Positions 7,916 to 16,026 of a stretch of DNA of 39,323 nt are shown here, piece after piece; within the stretch, counting starts at the first letter, position 1, and each line of letters begins with the position of its first letter. The translations under genes were made by a program, and so were the position numbers. The DNA is taken from positions 1-39,323 of the forward strand of contig CALJSB010000038.1 in NCBI GenBank assembly GCA_937976305.1, given 5' to 3'. The notes under the pieces were generated by a model. It did not search any database. It saw only the letters and a program-made list of their open reading frames with translations, and was not told the origin of the DNA. This DNA comes from an uncultured Acidimicrobiales bacterium (GTDB lineage: Bacteria > Actinomycetota > Acidimicrobiia > Acidimicrobiales > SZUA-35).

Positions 7916-8835
7916 ACCGTGAGCGTCCTCAACACAGGAGCGGCCGGACACCGTCGTGCGGGGTTCGCTCAGCACGCGCAACCCCTGATCGCCTCGAGCA
8001 GATTCGCTGGGTGCCAGCCGTTGTTGTCCTCACGGTGATGGCGACCGCCGGTCGTGCTGTGTCAGCACCATGGCGCCTCGCTCTCGCCACCATGGTGCTC
8101 TACAGCGCCTTCAAATTCGCCGCCATCGTCAAGCAGCGAGAGGTGTGGCCAGACATCAGCATCGAGGGATGGTGCTGGTACCTCACGGCCTGGCCCGGCA
8201 TGGACCTCACTCGATTCCGTCGCTCAGCACCCGATGCGGATCGCCGCTGGCTCGTTCGTGGCGCGGCCGGCATGGCCACCAGTGCCACCCTGCTGGCCAT
8301 TGCGGTCTCGTTCGACGTCGGATCATTTGTTGGCGGTTGGCTCACGCTCGTCGCTCTTCTTTCGCTCGTGCACTTCGGTTGGGCCGATGTGTTGTCGTGG
8401 ACACTTCGGCGGCGCGGCTTTCGGGTGAGGCGTCTGTTCAACCGACCAGAGCGGTCACGAACGCTCAACGACTTCTGGACCCGACGTTGGAACGTCGCCT
8501 TCGTCGAGATGGACCTCGTGCTCTTCATGCCCCGGCTGCGCCGCATGGTTGGGCCGCGAGCTCCATTGCTGATGCTGCTGCTCTCAGGCATCTTGCACGA
8601 ACTCGCCATCTCCTACCCGGCTGGCCGGGGCTGGGGTCTTCCCCTCTCGTACTTCGCACTTCACGGCGCGGCGATGCAAGCGGAACGAACCCCATGGTTC
8701 CGCAGCCGTTCCCAGCGCTTCACCACGTGGTGGACCAGAACGCTGGTGCTCGCACCGGTCGCTCTCGTCTTCCATCAGCCGTTTCGAGACCAACTCCCCT
8801 ACGAGCTGCTGCTCTTCCTGAAAGGACTGACATGA
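7894..8835 (+). CDS. Wax-synthase-like MBOAT-type membrane acyltransferase
   Basis: 313 aa with about seven hydrophobic segments after a basic N-terminal tail. Two blocks typical of the wax-synthase-like branch are visible: LNDFWTRRWNVAFVEMDL (about residues 188-205) and SGILHELAISYPAGRGWG (about 230-247), with the conserved His of LHE. The family joins an acyl-CoA to an alcohol or other lipid acceptor in the membrane. The ATG at 7894 sits 6 nt after the TATGCT box, supporting a leaderless start, although the first 35 residues look atypical and a later GTG (8011) cannot be excluded. The stop overlaps the next start (ATGA). Facing the acyl reductase, it could esterify that enzyme's alcohol product. 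Confidence 0.75.
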   Translation: MILSTRSNRERPQHRSGRTPSCGVRSARATPDRLEQIRWVPAVVVLTVMATAGRAVSAPWRLALATMVLYSAFKFAAIVKQREVWPDISIEGWCWYLTAWPGMDLTRFRRSAPDADRRWLVRGAAGMATSATLLAIAVSFDVGSFVGGWLTLVALLSLVHFGWADVLSWTLRRRGFRVRRLFNRPERSRTLNDFWTRRWNVAFVEMDLVLFMPRLRRMVGPRAPLLMLLLSGILHELAISYPAGRGWGLPLSYFALHGAAMQAERTPWFRSRSQRFTTWWTRTLVLAPVALVFHQPFRDQLPYELLLFLKGLT

Positions 8836-9260
8836 CATTCAACGACTGGGTACGCCTCGGGTTACTCGTTGCCGGCCTCACACACTTCGGCGTGCTGTTC
8901 GCCGGCATCCAAGCACCATCACAACTCAACTGGAGCGAGGAGCTTCCCCGGCTCAGCGCCTTCAACCAGAAGATCATGGTCGTCTACTACCTCTTCACCG
9001 GCCTCACGATCGTGGCCTTCGGCAGCATGACGCTGTATCTGCGAGACGAGATCATGGACCGCGATCCAGTGGCTTCACTTCTGGCACTCGTAATCGGCGG
9101 ATGGTGGTGCGCTCGGATCTTGGTTGACGCCTTCGTGTTCGACCATCGCGACTGGCCAGAGGGTCGCCGTTACATCATCGGGCACGTCGTGTTAACAACC
9201 GGCTTCGTTGGCATGGCGGTTGTGATGTTGACCGCCGGCATCCGCGGCGTGTGGTTCTGA
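8832..9260 (+). CDS. Four-helix membrane protein of unknown function
   Basis: 142 aa from the ATG at 8832, overlapping the acyltransferase stop by 4 bp, so it is almost certainly co-translated. About four transmembrane segments are visible (roughly residues 8-27, 48-68, 78-100 and 115-138), with short charged loops such as YLRDEIMDRD and FDHRDWPEGRR. I do not recognise a family or catalytic motif. The tight coupling suggests it assists the acyltransferase or handles the same lipid. Confidence 0.75.
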   Translation: MTFNDWVRLGLLVAGLTHFGVLFAGIQAPSQLNWSEELPRLSAFNQKIMVVYYLFTGLTIVAFGSMTLYLRDEIMDRDPVASLLALVIGGWWCARILVDAFVFDHRDWPEGRRYIIGHVVLTTGFVGMAVVMLTAGIRGVWF

Positions 9261-9302
9261 CCGCTCTCCTGGGTCCTCCAAACCTGGTCCAGGGAAGTGC
9301 GT

Positions 9303-9336
9303 TAGGTTTGCGCTTCTCGCCGCACACCTCGGAGGG
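9303..9336 (+). promoter_or_regulatory. -10 box and Shine-Dalgarno for the DUF4214 gene
   Basis: TAGGTT (9303-9308) is a plausible -10, and GGAGGG (9331-9336) lies 5 nt before the ATG at 9342. In contrast to many neighbours, this gene has a leader with a strong ribosome site. Confidence 0.5.
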
Positions 9337-9341
9337 TCACC

Positions 9342-10340
9342 ATGCGCCGGGTCTTCATCGCCCTACTTGTTTCTCTTACCTTCGCGTCTCTCGCACTACC
9401 AGCTGACGCCGAGGTGCCGGGAGCGCCGTTCACCCAGACTGGCTGCGAAGACAATTCTGACGCAGTTGCCCGCTTGTACGTCGCAGCCTTTGATCGCTTG
9501 CCGGAGCCCGCCGGGTTCGCCTTCTGGGTCGAGCAGTACTCGACGGCTCAATGGAACCTGCCACAGATGGCCGCCTTCTTCGCCGACAGCAACGAATTCA
9601 ATGACACCTTTGGTGGTCTGGACAACGAGGGATTCGTCACCCAGATGTATCGCAACGTGCTCGATCGAGGTCCGGACCAACAAGGGCTCGACTTTTGGTC
9701 GGGCCAACTTGCCAACGGCCTCAGTCGAGGGGACCTGCTCTTGCGGTTCTCCGAGTCGACGGAGAACATCGTCAACTCGGGCACCAGTGAACCTCCACTC
9801 GGACCGTTCAACGCCGGCGTCGAGACACCGTTCGACTGCGACAGCGGGGACGTGATCGAGTTGTGCAACGCCTATCTCGTCTACCGGACAGATACCCGCG
9901 AAGTCGTCGCAGTTGCCGACGCTCTCGGGCCGAACGCTCCGGCCGGTGTACTCGCTGCGCTTGAGGTTCTGCAAGACCCAGACGCCGACTTCTTTGACGA
10001 GGTTCTCCCCGCGCAAGACGACCTGGCGAGCTACGTGGAGCCCATCTGCCAGACGCGCTGGGGCCGCGGCCTCGAACCAGGCGGCGACAACCGATTCGTC
10101 GTTGAGAAGTTCTTTGAAGAACTCGTGGCCGGGAACAAGGCCGGTGTTGACCTCATCGCTCCCGACGACGTGCAAGCCTTGTTTGAACCATGGGAGCCAA
10201 TTGAGGACGACCCCGAGCTCGGTCCACCGTCGTTCTCCTATGACGGTGGCGACAGCTTCAACATGCTGCTGGGCCCGACCATCACCGTGTTCTGCACCAT
10301 CGAGAACGGCATCGTGACCAGCTGCGGCTTCGGCGAGTAG
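9342..10340 (+). CDS. Secreted DUF4214-domain protein
   Basis: 332 aa. A signal peptide is clear (basic MRR, hydrophobic core to about residue 19, cleavage near ADA-EV at 23-24). Two DUF4214 repeats follow: VARLYVAAFDRLPEPAGFAFW and VTQMYRNVLDRGPDQQGLDFW, between about residues 40 and 140, ending in the LLLRFSES block. The domain is common in bacterial secreted and surface proteins and its biochemical role is poorly known. The C-terminal half (about 165-332) is acidic, contains six Cys, and is not a family I recognise. It converges with the racemase gene 22 bp away. Confidence 0.85.
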   Translation: MRRVFIALLVSLTFASLALPADAEVPGAPFTQTGCEDNSDAVARLYVAAFDRLPEPAGFAFWVEQYSTAQWNLPQMAAFFADSNEFNDTFGGLDNEGFVTQMYRNVLDRGPDQQGLDFWSGQLANGLSRGDLLLRFSESTENIVNSGTSEPPLGPFNAGVETPFDCDSGDVIELCNAYLVYRTDTREVVAVADALGPNAPAGVLAALEVLQDPDADFFDEVLPAQDDLASYVEPICQTRWGRGLEPGGDNRFVVEKFFEELVAGNKAGVDLIAPDDVQALFEPWEPIEDDPELGPPSFSYDGGDSFNMLLGPTITVFCTIENGIVTSCGFGE

Positions 10341-10362
10341 TCGCACTCGCTACATGACAGCG

Positions 10363-11508
10363 TCAGACGACGGCGCCAACGTCTTTCAGCTTGGCAATCT
10401 CGTCGTTGTCGTAGCCAAACCGTGACAGCACGTCGTCGGTGTCTTGGCCGGGATGCCGAGCCGGGCCCTGCACCTCGACGGTGGTTCGACTGAAGCGAGG
10501 GGCCGGTGCGGCCTGTGTCATGCCCTCGACCTCGACGAAGGTCTGCCGGGCCACATTGTGCGGATGCGCGGCCGCCTCTTCGGGCGTGAGCACCGGCGCA
10601 AAGCAAACATCGGTGTGTTCCATCAGCTCGCACCACTCGGCCCGCGTCTTCTGCTTGAACGTCTCGGCGACCTTCACCTTCATCTGCGGCCACGAATCGC
10701 GATCCATCTGGCGGACCATGTCAGGATCATCGCCAAGGCCAGACAGACGCATCAGCTCGGCATAGAACTGCGGCTCGATCGACCCGATCGAGATGTAGGT
10801 GCCGTCCGAGCACTCGTACACGTCGTAGAAGTGGGCCCCAGTGTCGAGCATGTTGGTGCCACGCTCCGGGCTCCAGAGCCCCATCGACTTCATGCCCCAG
10901 AACATGTTGAACAGCACGGCCGAGCCATCGACCATCGCCGCATCGATCACCTGGCCTTCGCCAGACATCCGAGCTTCCACCAGGCCACATGCCACCCCGT
11001 AGGCGAGCAACATCCCACCGCCGCCAAAGTCGCCGACGAGATTGAGCGGCGGCACTGGCGCCTGGCCCGCCCGACCGATGGGTTCGAGTGCCCCGGCAAG
11101 CGAGATGTAGTTGATGTCGTGCCCAGCGGCCATGGCGTAGGGCCCTTCCTGACCCCATCCGGTCATGCGCCCATACACAAGTTGCTTGTTGCGAGCCAAG
11201 CAGTCGTCTGGCCCGAGACCCATCCGCTCGGTGACTCCAGGGCGGAAACCCTCGATCAGCACGTCAGCCTGCTCGACCATCTTGAGCACGGCCTCGACAC
11301 CATCGGGATTCTTGAGGTCGACACCGATCGACTTCCGACCACGGGTGAGCGCATCGGGTGGCGGCGCTTCAGGGTCACCCCCCTTCACCGCACCGGCACG
11401 GTCGACACGGATGACTTCAGCACCCATGTCTGACAGCATCATGGCGCAGAACGGGCCCGGCCCGATTCCTGCCAACTCAATTACGGTTACACCTTGCAGA
11501 GGACCCAT
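10363..11508 (-). CDS. Alpha-methylacyl-CoA racemase (CaiB/BaiF family III CoA-transferase fold)
   Basis: 381 aa, the usual length. The N-terminus GVTVIELAGIGPGPFCAMML and the catalytic set match the mycobacterial racemase MCR: H130 in AAGHDINY, D160 in VGDFGGGG and E245 in SIEPQFYAEL, each shifted by four from H126/D156/E241. The enzyme interconverts the (2R) and (2S) epimers of 2-methyl-branched acyl-CoAs so that beta-oxidation of branched fatty acids or sterol side chains can proceed. A complete promoter (11515-11544) lies directly in front, so it can be expressed independently of the hydrolase gene 55 bp upstream. Confidence 0.92.
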   Translation of the reverse strand: MGPLQGVTVIELAGIGPGPFCAMMLSDMGAEVIRVDRAGAVKGGDPEAPPPDALTRGRKSIGVDLKNPDGVEAVLKMVEQADVLIEGFRPGVTERMGLGPDDCLARNKQLVYGRMTGWGQEGPYAMAAGHDINYISLAGALEPIGRAGQAPVPPLNLVGDFGGGGMLLAYGVACGLVEARMSGEGQVIDAAMVDGSAVLFNMFWGMKSMGLWSPERGTNMLDTGAHFYDVYECSDGTYISIGSIEPQFYAELMRLSGLGDDPDMVRQMDRDSWPQMKVKVAETFKQKTRAEWCELMEHTDVCFAPVLTPEEAAAHPHNVARQTFVEVEGMTQAAPAPRFSRTTVEVQGPARHPGQDTDDVLSRFGYDNDEIAKLKDVGAVV

Positions 11509-11514
11509 GGGGCA

Positions 11515-11544
11515 ACGCTACGACGTCGCTTCTGTTCGAGCCAA
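11515..11544 (-). promoter_or_regulatory. Leaderless promoter of the racemase gene
   Basis: On the minus strand TTGGCT (11544-11539), an 18-bp spacer and TAGCGT (11520-11515) are followed by six bases and the ATG at 11508. This is one of the clearest two-box promoters in the window. Confidence 0.65.
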
Positions 11545-11563
11545 TGGAGGCCGACCAAGCCGA

Positions 11564-12397
11564 TCAGATCTGGTCGACGAACGACCGCACCTCGGTCGCA
11601 AGACGATCCCAGTAGACGGGGTGAAGGTCGTGCCCCATTCCTTCGATCTCGACAAAGCGGGCACCAGGAATCACTTCGGCCGTGTGCTGCCCACCATCCG
11701 GAGCGATCAACGTGTCGACCGAACCGTGCATGACGAGCACAGGCAGGTCGACCGCAGCGAGCGCGTCGTCGCGAACACTGCCGGCAAGAGCTTTGTATTG
11801 GCGCGCCGTCCCGTCTGGGTCGATGCCGTAGTCGTACAACTCCTCGGCCTTCTGCAAGCTCCACGCAGGGTCGGCCGTTGTTGACGCCCAGATCTTCTCG
11901 GTCTCGAGACGATGAGCGATCCAGCCGTCTCGATCGTCAGGCGGGCGCGTCATGAGCGCCGTCATTGCCTCAGCTGTCGGCTTGCCGTACCCACCCTTGC
12001 CGGTGCTCGACATCAGCGATGTCATCGAGCGCAGCCGCTCGGGCACATCAATCGCGAGCTGTTGGGCGATCATCCCACCCATCGACTGGCCAAACACGTG
12101 GCAGGTTTCCCAGCCCAACGCATCCATCACCGCGACGGCGTCAGTCGCTTGGTCGGCGACGGTGTAGCTCGCCGCGGTCGGGTGCTCGCCCGGGCACCGA
12201 CTCGACTGACCGATGTCGCGATTGTCGAACCGTGCGACCGAGAACCCCTTGGCCGCGACGACGTCCATGAATCCGGCTTGGTAGGCCACCATCGGCGAAC
12301 CCAAGCCGTTGATCAACAGCAGCGGGTCGCCTTCTTCGTTCCACAGCTCCCACGCCAACTCAACGCTTCCATTTGCGGCTCGTCCCGATCGAATCAT
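11564..12397 (-). CDS. Alpha/beta-fold hydrolase
   Basis: 277 aa. The catalytic triad is visible: the nucleophile Ser in FGQSMGGM (about residue 102), the acid in MHGSVDTLI (about 228) and the His in GMGHDLHP (about 258). The oxyanion region INGLGSPMVAYQ follows the second strand. The cap region (about 135-200) is of the type found in haloperoxidase/esterase-like members, so an esterase or C-C hydrolase is likely; the substrate is not predictable. It lies upstream of the racemase on the same strand and diverges from the GNAT gene at 12492. Confidence 0.88.
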   Translation of the reverse strand: MIRSGRAANGSVELAWELWNEEGDPLLLINGLGSPMVAYQAGFMDVVAAKGFSVARFDNRDIGQSSRCPGEHPTAASYTVADQATDAVAVMDALGWETCHVFGQSMGGMIAQQLAIDVPERLRSMTSLMSSTGKGGYGKPTAEAMTALMTRPPDDRDGWIAHRLETEKIWASTTADPAWSLQKAEELYDYGIDPDGTARQYKALAGSVRDDALAAVDLPVLVMHGSVDTLIAPDGGQHTAEVIPGARFVEIEGMGHDLHPVYWDRLATEVRSFVDQI

Positions 12398-12478
12398 GGG
12401 CCGTTGCTACACCAACGTGGGCAGCTGAACAAGCGGAGAACTCTGCTGCGTTGACCAGACAGGCCGCGGCCCCGCAAC

Positions 12479-12491
12479 TACCTTCGAAAAG
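12479..12491 (+). promoter_or_regulatory. Leaderless-type -10 box for the ElaA-like gene
   Basis: TACCTT (12479-12484) is followed by seven bases and the GTG at 12492. A TTGACC occurs at 12451-12456, but at 22 bp it is too far for a normal spacer. Confidence 0.4.
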
Positions 12492-13004
12492 GTGAGCCAG
12501 CCGTCCACCTCGTCATCAACTCCGGCGCCGACCAATGTGGTCGTCGTTGCAGGCGACGAGCTCGACACGCAGCAGCTGTACGACATTTTGCACCTGCGAG
12601 TGGCCGTCTTCGTGGTCGAACAGGCCTGTCCCTACCCAGAAATCGATGGGCGGGATCTCGCTGCCGGCACGACGCATCTCTGGATAGCGGGCAACGACAC
12701 GGCACCAATCGCCTCCTATTTGCGGATCCTCACCGAACCCCCAAAGCGCCGAATTGGGCGGGTTGTGACCCAAGGTTCAGCTCGAGGCCAACGCCTTGCG
12801 AGCTGTCTGATGGAAGAAGCGCTGCGTCTCGTCGGTTCCCAACCAGTGATCTTGGACGCCCAGTCATATCTCGCGGACTTCTATCGAGCCTTCGGGTTCG
12901 AGTTGACGGGCCCCGAGTTCGTCGAAGACGGAATCCCCCACCTGCCAATGGCTCGTCCCCCCGGCGAGCCAACTTCTCAACACCACACCGGAGCCTCCTC
13001 ATGA
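12492..13004 (+). CDS. GNAT acetyltransferase, ElaA-like
   Basis: 170 aa starting with GTG. After a Ser/Pro/Thr-rich N-terminal tail, the ElaA-type block appears as LYDILHLRVAVFVVEQACPYPEIDGRD (quoted in pieces: LYDILHLRVAVFVVEQ, then CPYPEIDGRD; about residues 29-55). Next come IGRVVTQGSARGQRLASCLM, the acetyl-CoA-binding loop, and YRAFGFELTGPEFVEDGIPH, the conserved ElaA ending. The acceptor is unknown for the family. Its stop overlaps the ATG of the thioredoxin-like gene (ATGA), so the two are co-translated. Confidence 0.88.
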   Translation: MSQPSTSSSTPAPTNVVVVAGDELDTQQLYDILHLRVAVFVVEQACPYPEIDGRDLAAGTTHLWIAGNDTAPIASYLRILTEPPKRRIGRVVTQGSARGQRLASCLMEEALRLVGSQPVILDAQSYLADFYRAFGFELTGPEFVEDGIPHLPMARPPGEPTSQHHTGASS

Positions 13005-13687
13005 ACCGTGGACAGTTCATCGCCATCTTTGTTGGCCTCTTTGCCGCAGGCGGCCTTGCCCTCAGCGCCCTCAGCGGCGGCGAGGACGACGTCGTCACCG
13101 CCGTTGCCGCCTCATCCGGTAACAGCAACGACGCAGTTGACAGCGCCGATGCCGACACCACCAGCGACGACGCCGGCAGCGAATCGGCCGAAGCCGAAGA
13201 GCCGGTCGAGGTCTGGGTGCCCGAGAACTTTGGCCCCGCCGGCACGCTCACCGACCTCGACGGATGGCTGCAAACCGACGCCACCGCCTTTGAAGACTTT
13301 GACGGGGAGGTGAAGATCGTTCAGTTCTGGACCTTCGGCTGCATCAACTGCAAGAACACCCTGGTGCAGATCGGATCGCTCTACGACAACTACGGCCCGG
13401 ACGGGCTCGAGGTGATCGGCGTGCACACGCCCGAGTTCGACTTCGAGAAGGATCCAGACGCCATCGCCGAGGCCGCCATCAATCTGAACGTCACCTGGCC
13501 CATTGCCCTCGATACCGACAAGACCAACTTCCGAGCCTGGCAGGAAGGCCGCCGCTTCTGGCCCCGCACCTACGTCGTTGATGCCAACGGCGACATTCGC
13601 TACGACAAGATCGGCGAGTTCGGTGGCAACTCATTCGAGGAGCTCGACGCAACGATCGACTACCTCCTCTCCAACGGCGGCTCCTGA
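13001..13687 (+). CDS. Membrane-anchored thioredoxin-like protein (DipZ C-domain / TlpA type)
   Basis: 228 aa. One N-terminal hydrophobic helix (about residues 5-24) anchors it. An acidic Ala/Asp/Ser-rich linker (about 27-70) leads to a thioredoxin fold with the redox pair in FWTFGCINCKN (C114, C117) and the cis-Pro loop RRFWPRTYVVD. The FGCINC form is typical of the periplasmic redoxin domain of DipZ. It would work outside the membrane, reducing or shuffling disulfides with electrons supplied by the CcdA-like protein encoded 70 bp downstream. It starts inside the stop of the GNAT gene. Confidence 0.88.
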   Translation: MNRGQFIAIFVGLFAAGGLALSALSGGEDDVVTAVAASSGNSNDAVDSADADTTSDDAGSESAEAEEPVEVWVPENFGPAGTLTDLDGWLQTDATAFEDFDGEVKIVQFWTFGCINCKNTLVQIGSLYDNYGPDGLEVIGVHTPEFDFEKDPDAIAEAAINLNVTWPIALDTDKTNFRAWQEGRRFWPRTYVVDANGDIRYDKIGEFGGNSFEELDATIDYLLSNGGS

Positions 13688-13723
13688 GCCACGCCCCCAC
13701 CCCGATCAATGACTGAATCGCAA

Positions 13724-13774
13724 TCGCTGACTGAACGACGATGCTGACTGAACGACGATGCTGACTGACGCTTT
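13724..13774 (+). repeat. 17-bp tandem repeat carrying the start codon
   Basis: TCGCTGACTGAACGACG (13724-13740) and ATGCTGACTGAACGACG (13741-13757) are followed by ATGCTGACTGACG (from 13758). The second unit duplicates the ATG of the CcdA-like gene, but reading from 13741 hits TGA after seven codons, so only the ATG at 13758 opens the gene. Confidence 0.7.
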
Positions 13775-14357
13775 CAACATCCTCGCCGAGGGTTTCGAGA
13801 CCGCCTTCTTCCCGTGCTCGCTCGTGCTGCTCATTCCCGGGCTCGCCACGGCAATCACGGCCCGACAGGAGTCGAGCGCCGCGCTCGTTGGCTACACCGC
13901 CGCCGTCCTCGTGGTCGGTTGGTTGCGATTCAGTGCTCGAATCGGCGACACGCCGATCGTCGTTGTGGCGATGGGCTTCGCTGCTGCCGCCCTCATCTTG
14001 ATCGTTCCGATCTTTCGACGCATCAACCTCGTGTCGGCCGGTGGCGGAGGTATCGCCGGCATTGCGGCTGCCTCACTGTGGGAGCCATGTGTGGGGTCTG
14101 AGTTCGGGGCGCTGCTCGTTGATCTGCCCGGTGGCGGGCCCGGCAGCTTCGTGATGATGAGCCTCTACCTGATCGGCCTCGTTGCTCCGCTTGGCGTCGT
14201 GGGAGCCATCCTGCACGCCATTCCGAACCCGACCCTTCTGCCAGTCCGGCCCTTCATGATGTTTGGCGGTGGCGCAGCCTTCTTCGTCCTCGCCATCGCA
14301 ACGGCGGTGGGTCTCATCGACACGGTGATTGGGCAACTCGTGCAGTGGTCGATCTGA
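13758..14357 (+). CDS. CcdA/DsbD-like thiol-disulfide membrane transporter
   Basis: 199 aa with about six transmembrane segments. The two Cys expected for a CcdA-type electron carrier are in their usual settings: C20 in TAFFPCSLVLLIPG and C111 in ASLWEPCVGSE. CcdA proteins pass electrons from cytoplasmic thioredoxin across the membrane to an extracytoplasmic thioredoxin-like partner, here most likely the CINC protein just upstream. Together they equal the two halves of DipZ encoded as separate genes. The start is set by the second ATG of a 17-bp duplication. Confidence 0.82.
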   Translation: MLTDAFNILAEGFETAFFPCSLVLLIPGLATAITARQESSAALVGYTAAVLVVGWLRFSARIGDTPIVVVAMGFAAAALILIVPIFRRINLVSAGGGGIAGIAAASLWEPCVGSEFGALLVDLPGGGPGSFVMMSLYLIGLVAPLGVVGAILHAIPNPTLLPVRPFMMFGGGAAFFVLAIATAVGLIDTVIGQLVQWSI

Positions 14358-14498
14358 GCAAGTGACCGTGAGGTAAAAGCACCCAGATTGATGGGAACTG
14401 GTGGTCCGTTTCGACCAGACATGACTATCGTGTTGGCCGGGATGCGTCGACCCACCTTGGGCGGCGTTGTTGGAGAAAATAAGGGCGGTAAGAGTTTC
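14358..14498 (+). promoter_or_regulatory. Leader region of the sugar-nucleotide dehydrogenase gene
   Basis: A 141-bp gap with a possible -10, TATCGT at 14426-14431, and a purine-rich stretch ahead of the ATG at 14499 that could serve as a weak ribosome site. No terminator-like hairpin or riboswitch was recognised. Confidence 0.3.
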
Positions 14499-15848
14499 AT
14501 GCGCATCGGTGTCTACGGACTCGGGTATGTCGGCGCGGTCACGGTTGGCTGTATGGCCGAGCTTGGCCACAAGGTCATTGGCGTTGACGTCGCTGACCAC
14601 AAGGTCGAATTGGTGTTGGCGGGCGAGGCCCCTGTGGTCGAGCCTGGGTTGAATGAGTTTCTGGCTCGGCACGTCGCCGACGGTCAGATCACGGCCACGA
14701 CTGACGGCAAGAGCACAGCGACTGATGTCGATGTCGTGATGCTTGCGGTGGGCACACCGTCGACTCCTTCTGGCGGTATCGACCCTCAGTACCTGATGGC
14801 CGTTGCCGGCCAGGTCGGTGCGGGACTGCGTGACAATCCCCGTCCGTTTGTCACGGTGATGTCTCGCTCAACGTCGTTGCCTGAGGTGCACGAAGCACTG
14901 ATTGCCGAGCTCGAATCTGCGTCAGGCCGCAAGCTTGGCGAGTCGCTCGGTTATGCGTGTCACCCTGAGTTCCTGCGTGAGACCACGGCGATCGCCGACT
15001 TCTTCGATCCGCCTGTCATCGTGTTTGGTGCGGACGATCCGCAAACCTTCATGCAGTGCCGCGATCTCTACCCCGGTATCGATGCCCCAACCGTCGAGGT
15101 CGGCATCGGCGAAGCAGCCATGGTCAAGTACGCGGCCAACTGCTTCCACGCACTCAAGGTCACCTTCGCAAACGAGATGGGCGAACTGTGCCGCACCTTC
15201 GGGATCGATTCACGTTCGGTGATGGAGATCTTCTGCCAGGACGACAAGCTCAACATCTCTTCCAAGTACCTGCGGCCAGGTAACCCGTTTGGTGGATCGT
15301 GTCTCCCGAAGGATCTACGAGCCATTCTCGACGTTGCTCGCGACAAGGCGGTAACCGTGCCGATGCTGTCTGGCACGTTGTTGTCGAACCAGCATCAGAT
15401 CGACTCGCTCGCTGAGCGAGTCTTGACTGATCGGCCAGCTCGGGTCGCCGTGATTGGTCTGTCGTTCAAGGAAGGCACAGACGATCTGCGCGAAGCGCCG
15501 ATGGTTGCCGTTGTCGAACGGCTGCTCGGCAAGGGCGTCGACGTGGCGATCTTTGACGCTGAGCTCGCCGTTGAGGATCTCACCGGGGCGAACAAGTCAT
15601 TCGCCATGACCGCGGTCCCCCACCTCGCTGATCTGGTGTCACGAGACCTGACCGGGGTCCTCGAGGGTGCCGACGCAGTGATCATCAATCACCGCCTCGC
15701 CGACATCACCGACTGGACCGACATCACGCTCGATTCCGACACCCAGATCATGGATCTCGTGTCCACCCCCGGGCTGGCCAACCACCCCGGCTACCAAGGC
15801 ATCTACTGGCACCGCACCGATCGCGCCGAGCACATCACGCTCGCTTAA
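14499..15848 (+). CDS. GDP-mannose 6-dehydrogenase-like (UDP-glucose/GDP-mannose dehydrogenase family)
   Basis: 449 aa from the ATG at 14499; the frame is open further upstream, but MRIGVYGLGYVGAVTVGCMA is the family N-terminus. The order is NAD domain, central HPEFLRETTAIADF and VKYAANCFHALKVTFANE, then the catalytic Cys268 in FGGSCLPKDLRA, the same number as in Pseudomonas AlgD, and a C-terminal nucleotide-binding domain with GLSFKEGTDDLREAP. The family oxidises the C6 of GDP-mannose or a UDP-sugar to the uronate in two NAD steps for polysaccharide synthesis. Similarity is closest to AlgD. No glycosyltransferase or alginate gene is nearby, so the product and pathway are not fixed. Confidence 0.9.
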   Translation: MRIGVYGLGYVGAVTVGCMAELGHKVIGVDVADHKVELVLAGEAPVVEPGLNEFLARHVADGQITATTDGKSTATDVDVVMLAVGTPSTPSGGIDPQYLMAVAGQVGAGLRDNPRPFVTVMSRSTSLPEVHEALIAELESASGRKLGESLGYACHPEFLRETTAIADFFDPPVIVFGADDPQTFMQCRDLYPGIDAPTVEVGIGEAAMVKYAANCFHALKVTFANEMGELCRTFGIDSRSVMEIFCQDDKLNISSKYLRPGNPFGGSCLPKDLRAILDVARDKAVTVPMLSGTLLSNQHQIDSLAERVLTDRPARVAVIGLSFKEGTDDLREAPMVAVVERLLGKGVDVAIFDAELAVEDLTGANKSFAMTAVPHLADLVSRDLTGVLEGADAVIINHRLADITDWTDITLDSDTQIMDLVSTPGLANHPGYQGIYWHRTDRAEHITLA

Positions 15849-15862
15849 GACGGGGTCGGGCG

Positions 15863-15932
15863 CTCACGAGCTTGCTCCTATTCGCCCAGCAACGCTGAGC
15901 GTTGCGGGCTCAGAAGTCGCGGCGCTTCGTGA
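15863..15932 (-). repeat. Family 2 dispersed hairpin repeat, copy A
   Basis: Arms TCACGA (15864-15869) and TCGTGA (15927-15932) enclose a perfect inner palindrome, CAACGC-tga-GCGTTG (15890-15904). Read on the minus strand, the segment 15925-15908 matches 17 of 18 bases of 38493-38510 (core CGACTTCTGAGC), and TAGGAGCA (15880-15873) recurs at 38519-38526. Relative to that copy, this one carries an extra piece of about 24 nt formed by the inner palindrome. Confidence 0.55.
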
Positions 15933-16026
15933 ACCCCCAACCCCTACAGCATTCCCGACTCTGCGCCAAGAGAGACTCCTTCGCTGCGCTTCGTGAGCCC
16001 CCACCCCTCTTTCTCGGCTGATAGTT

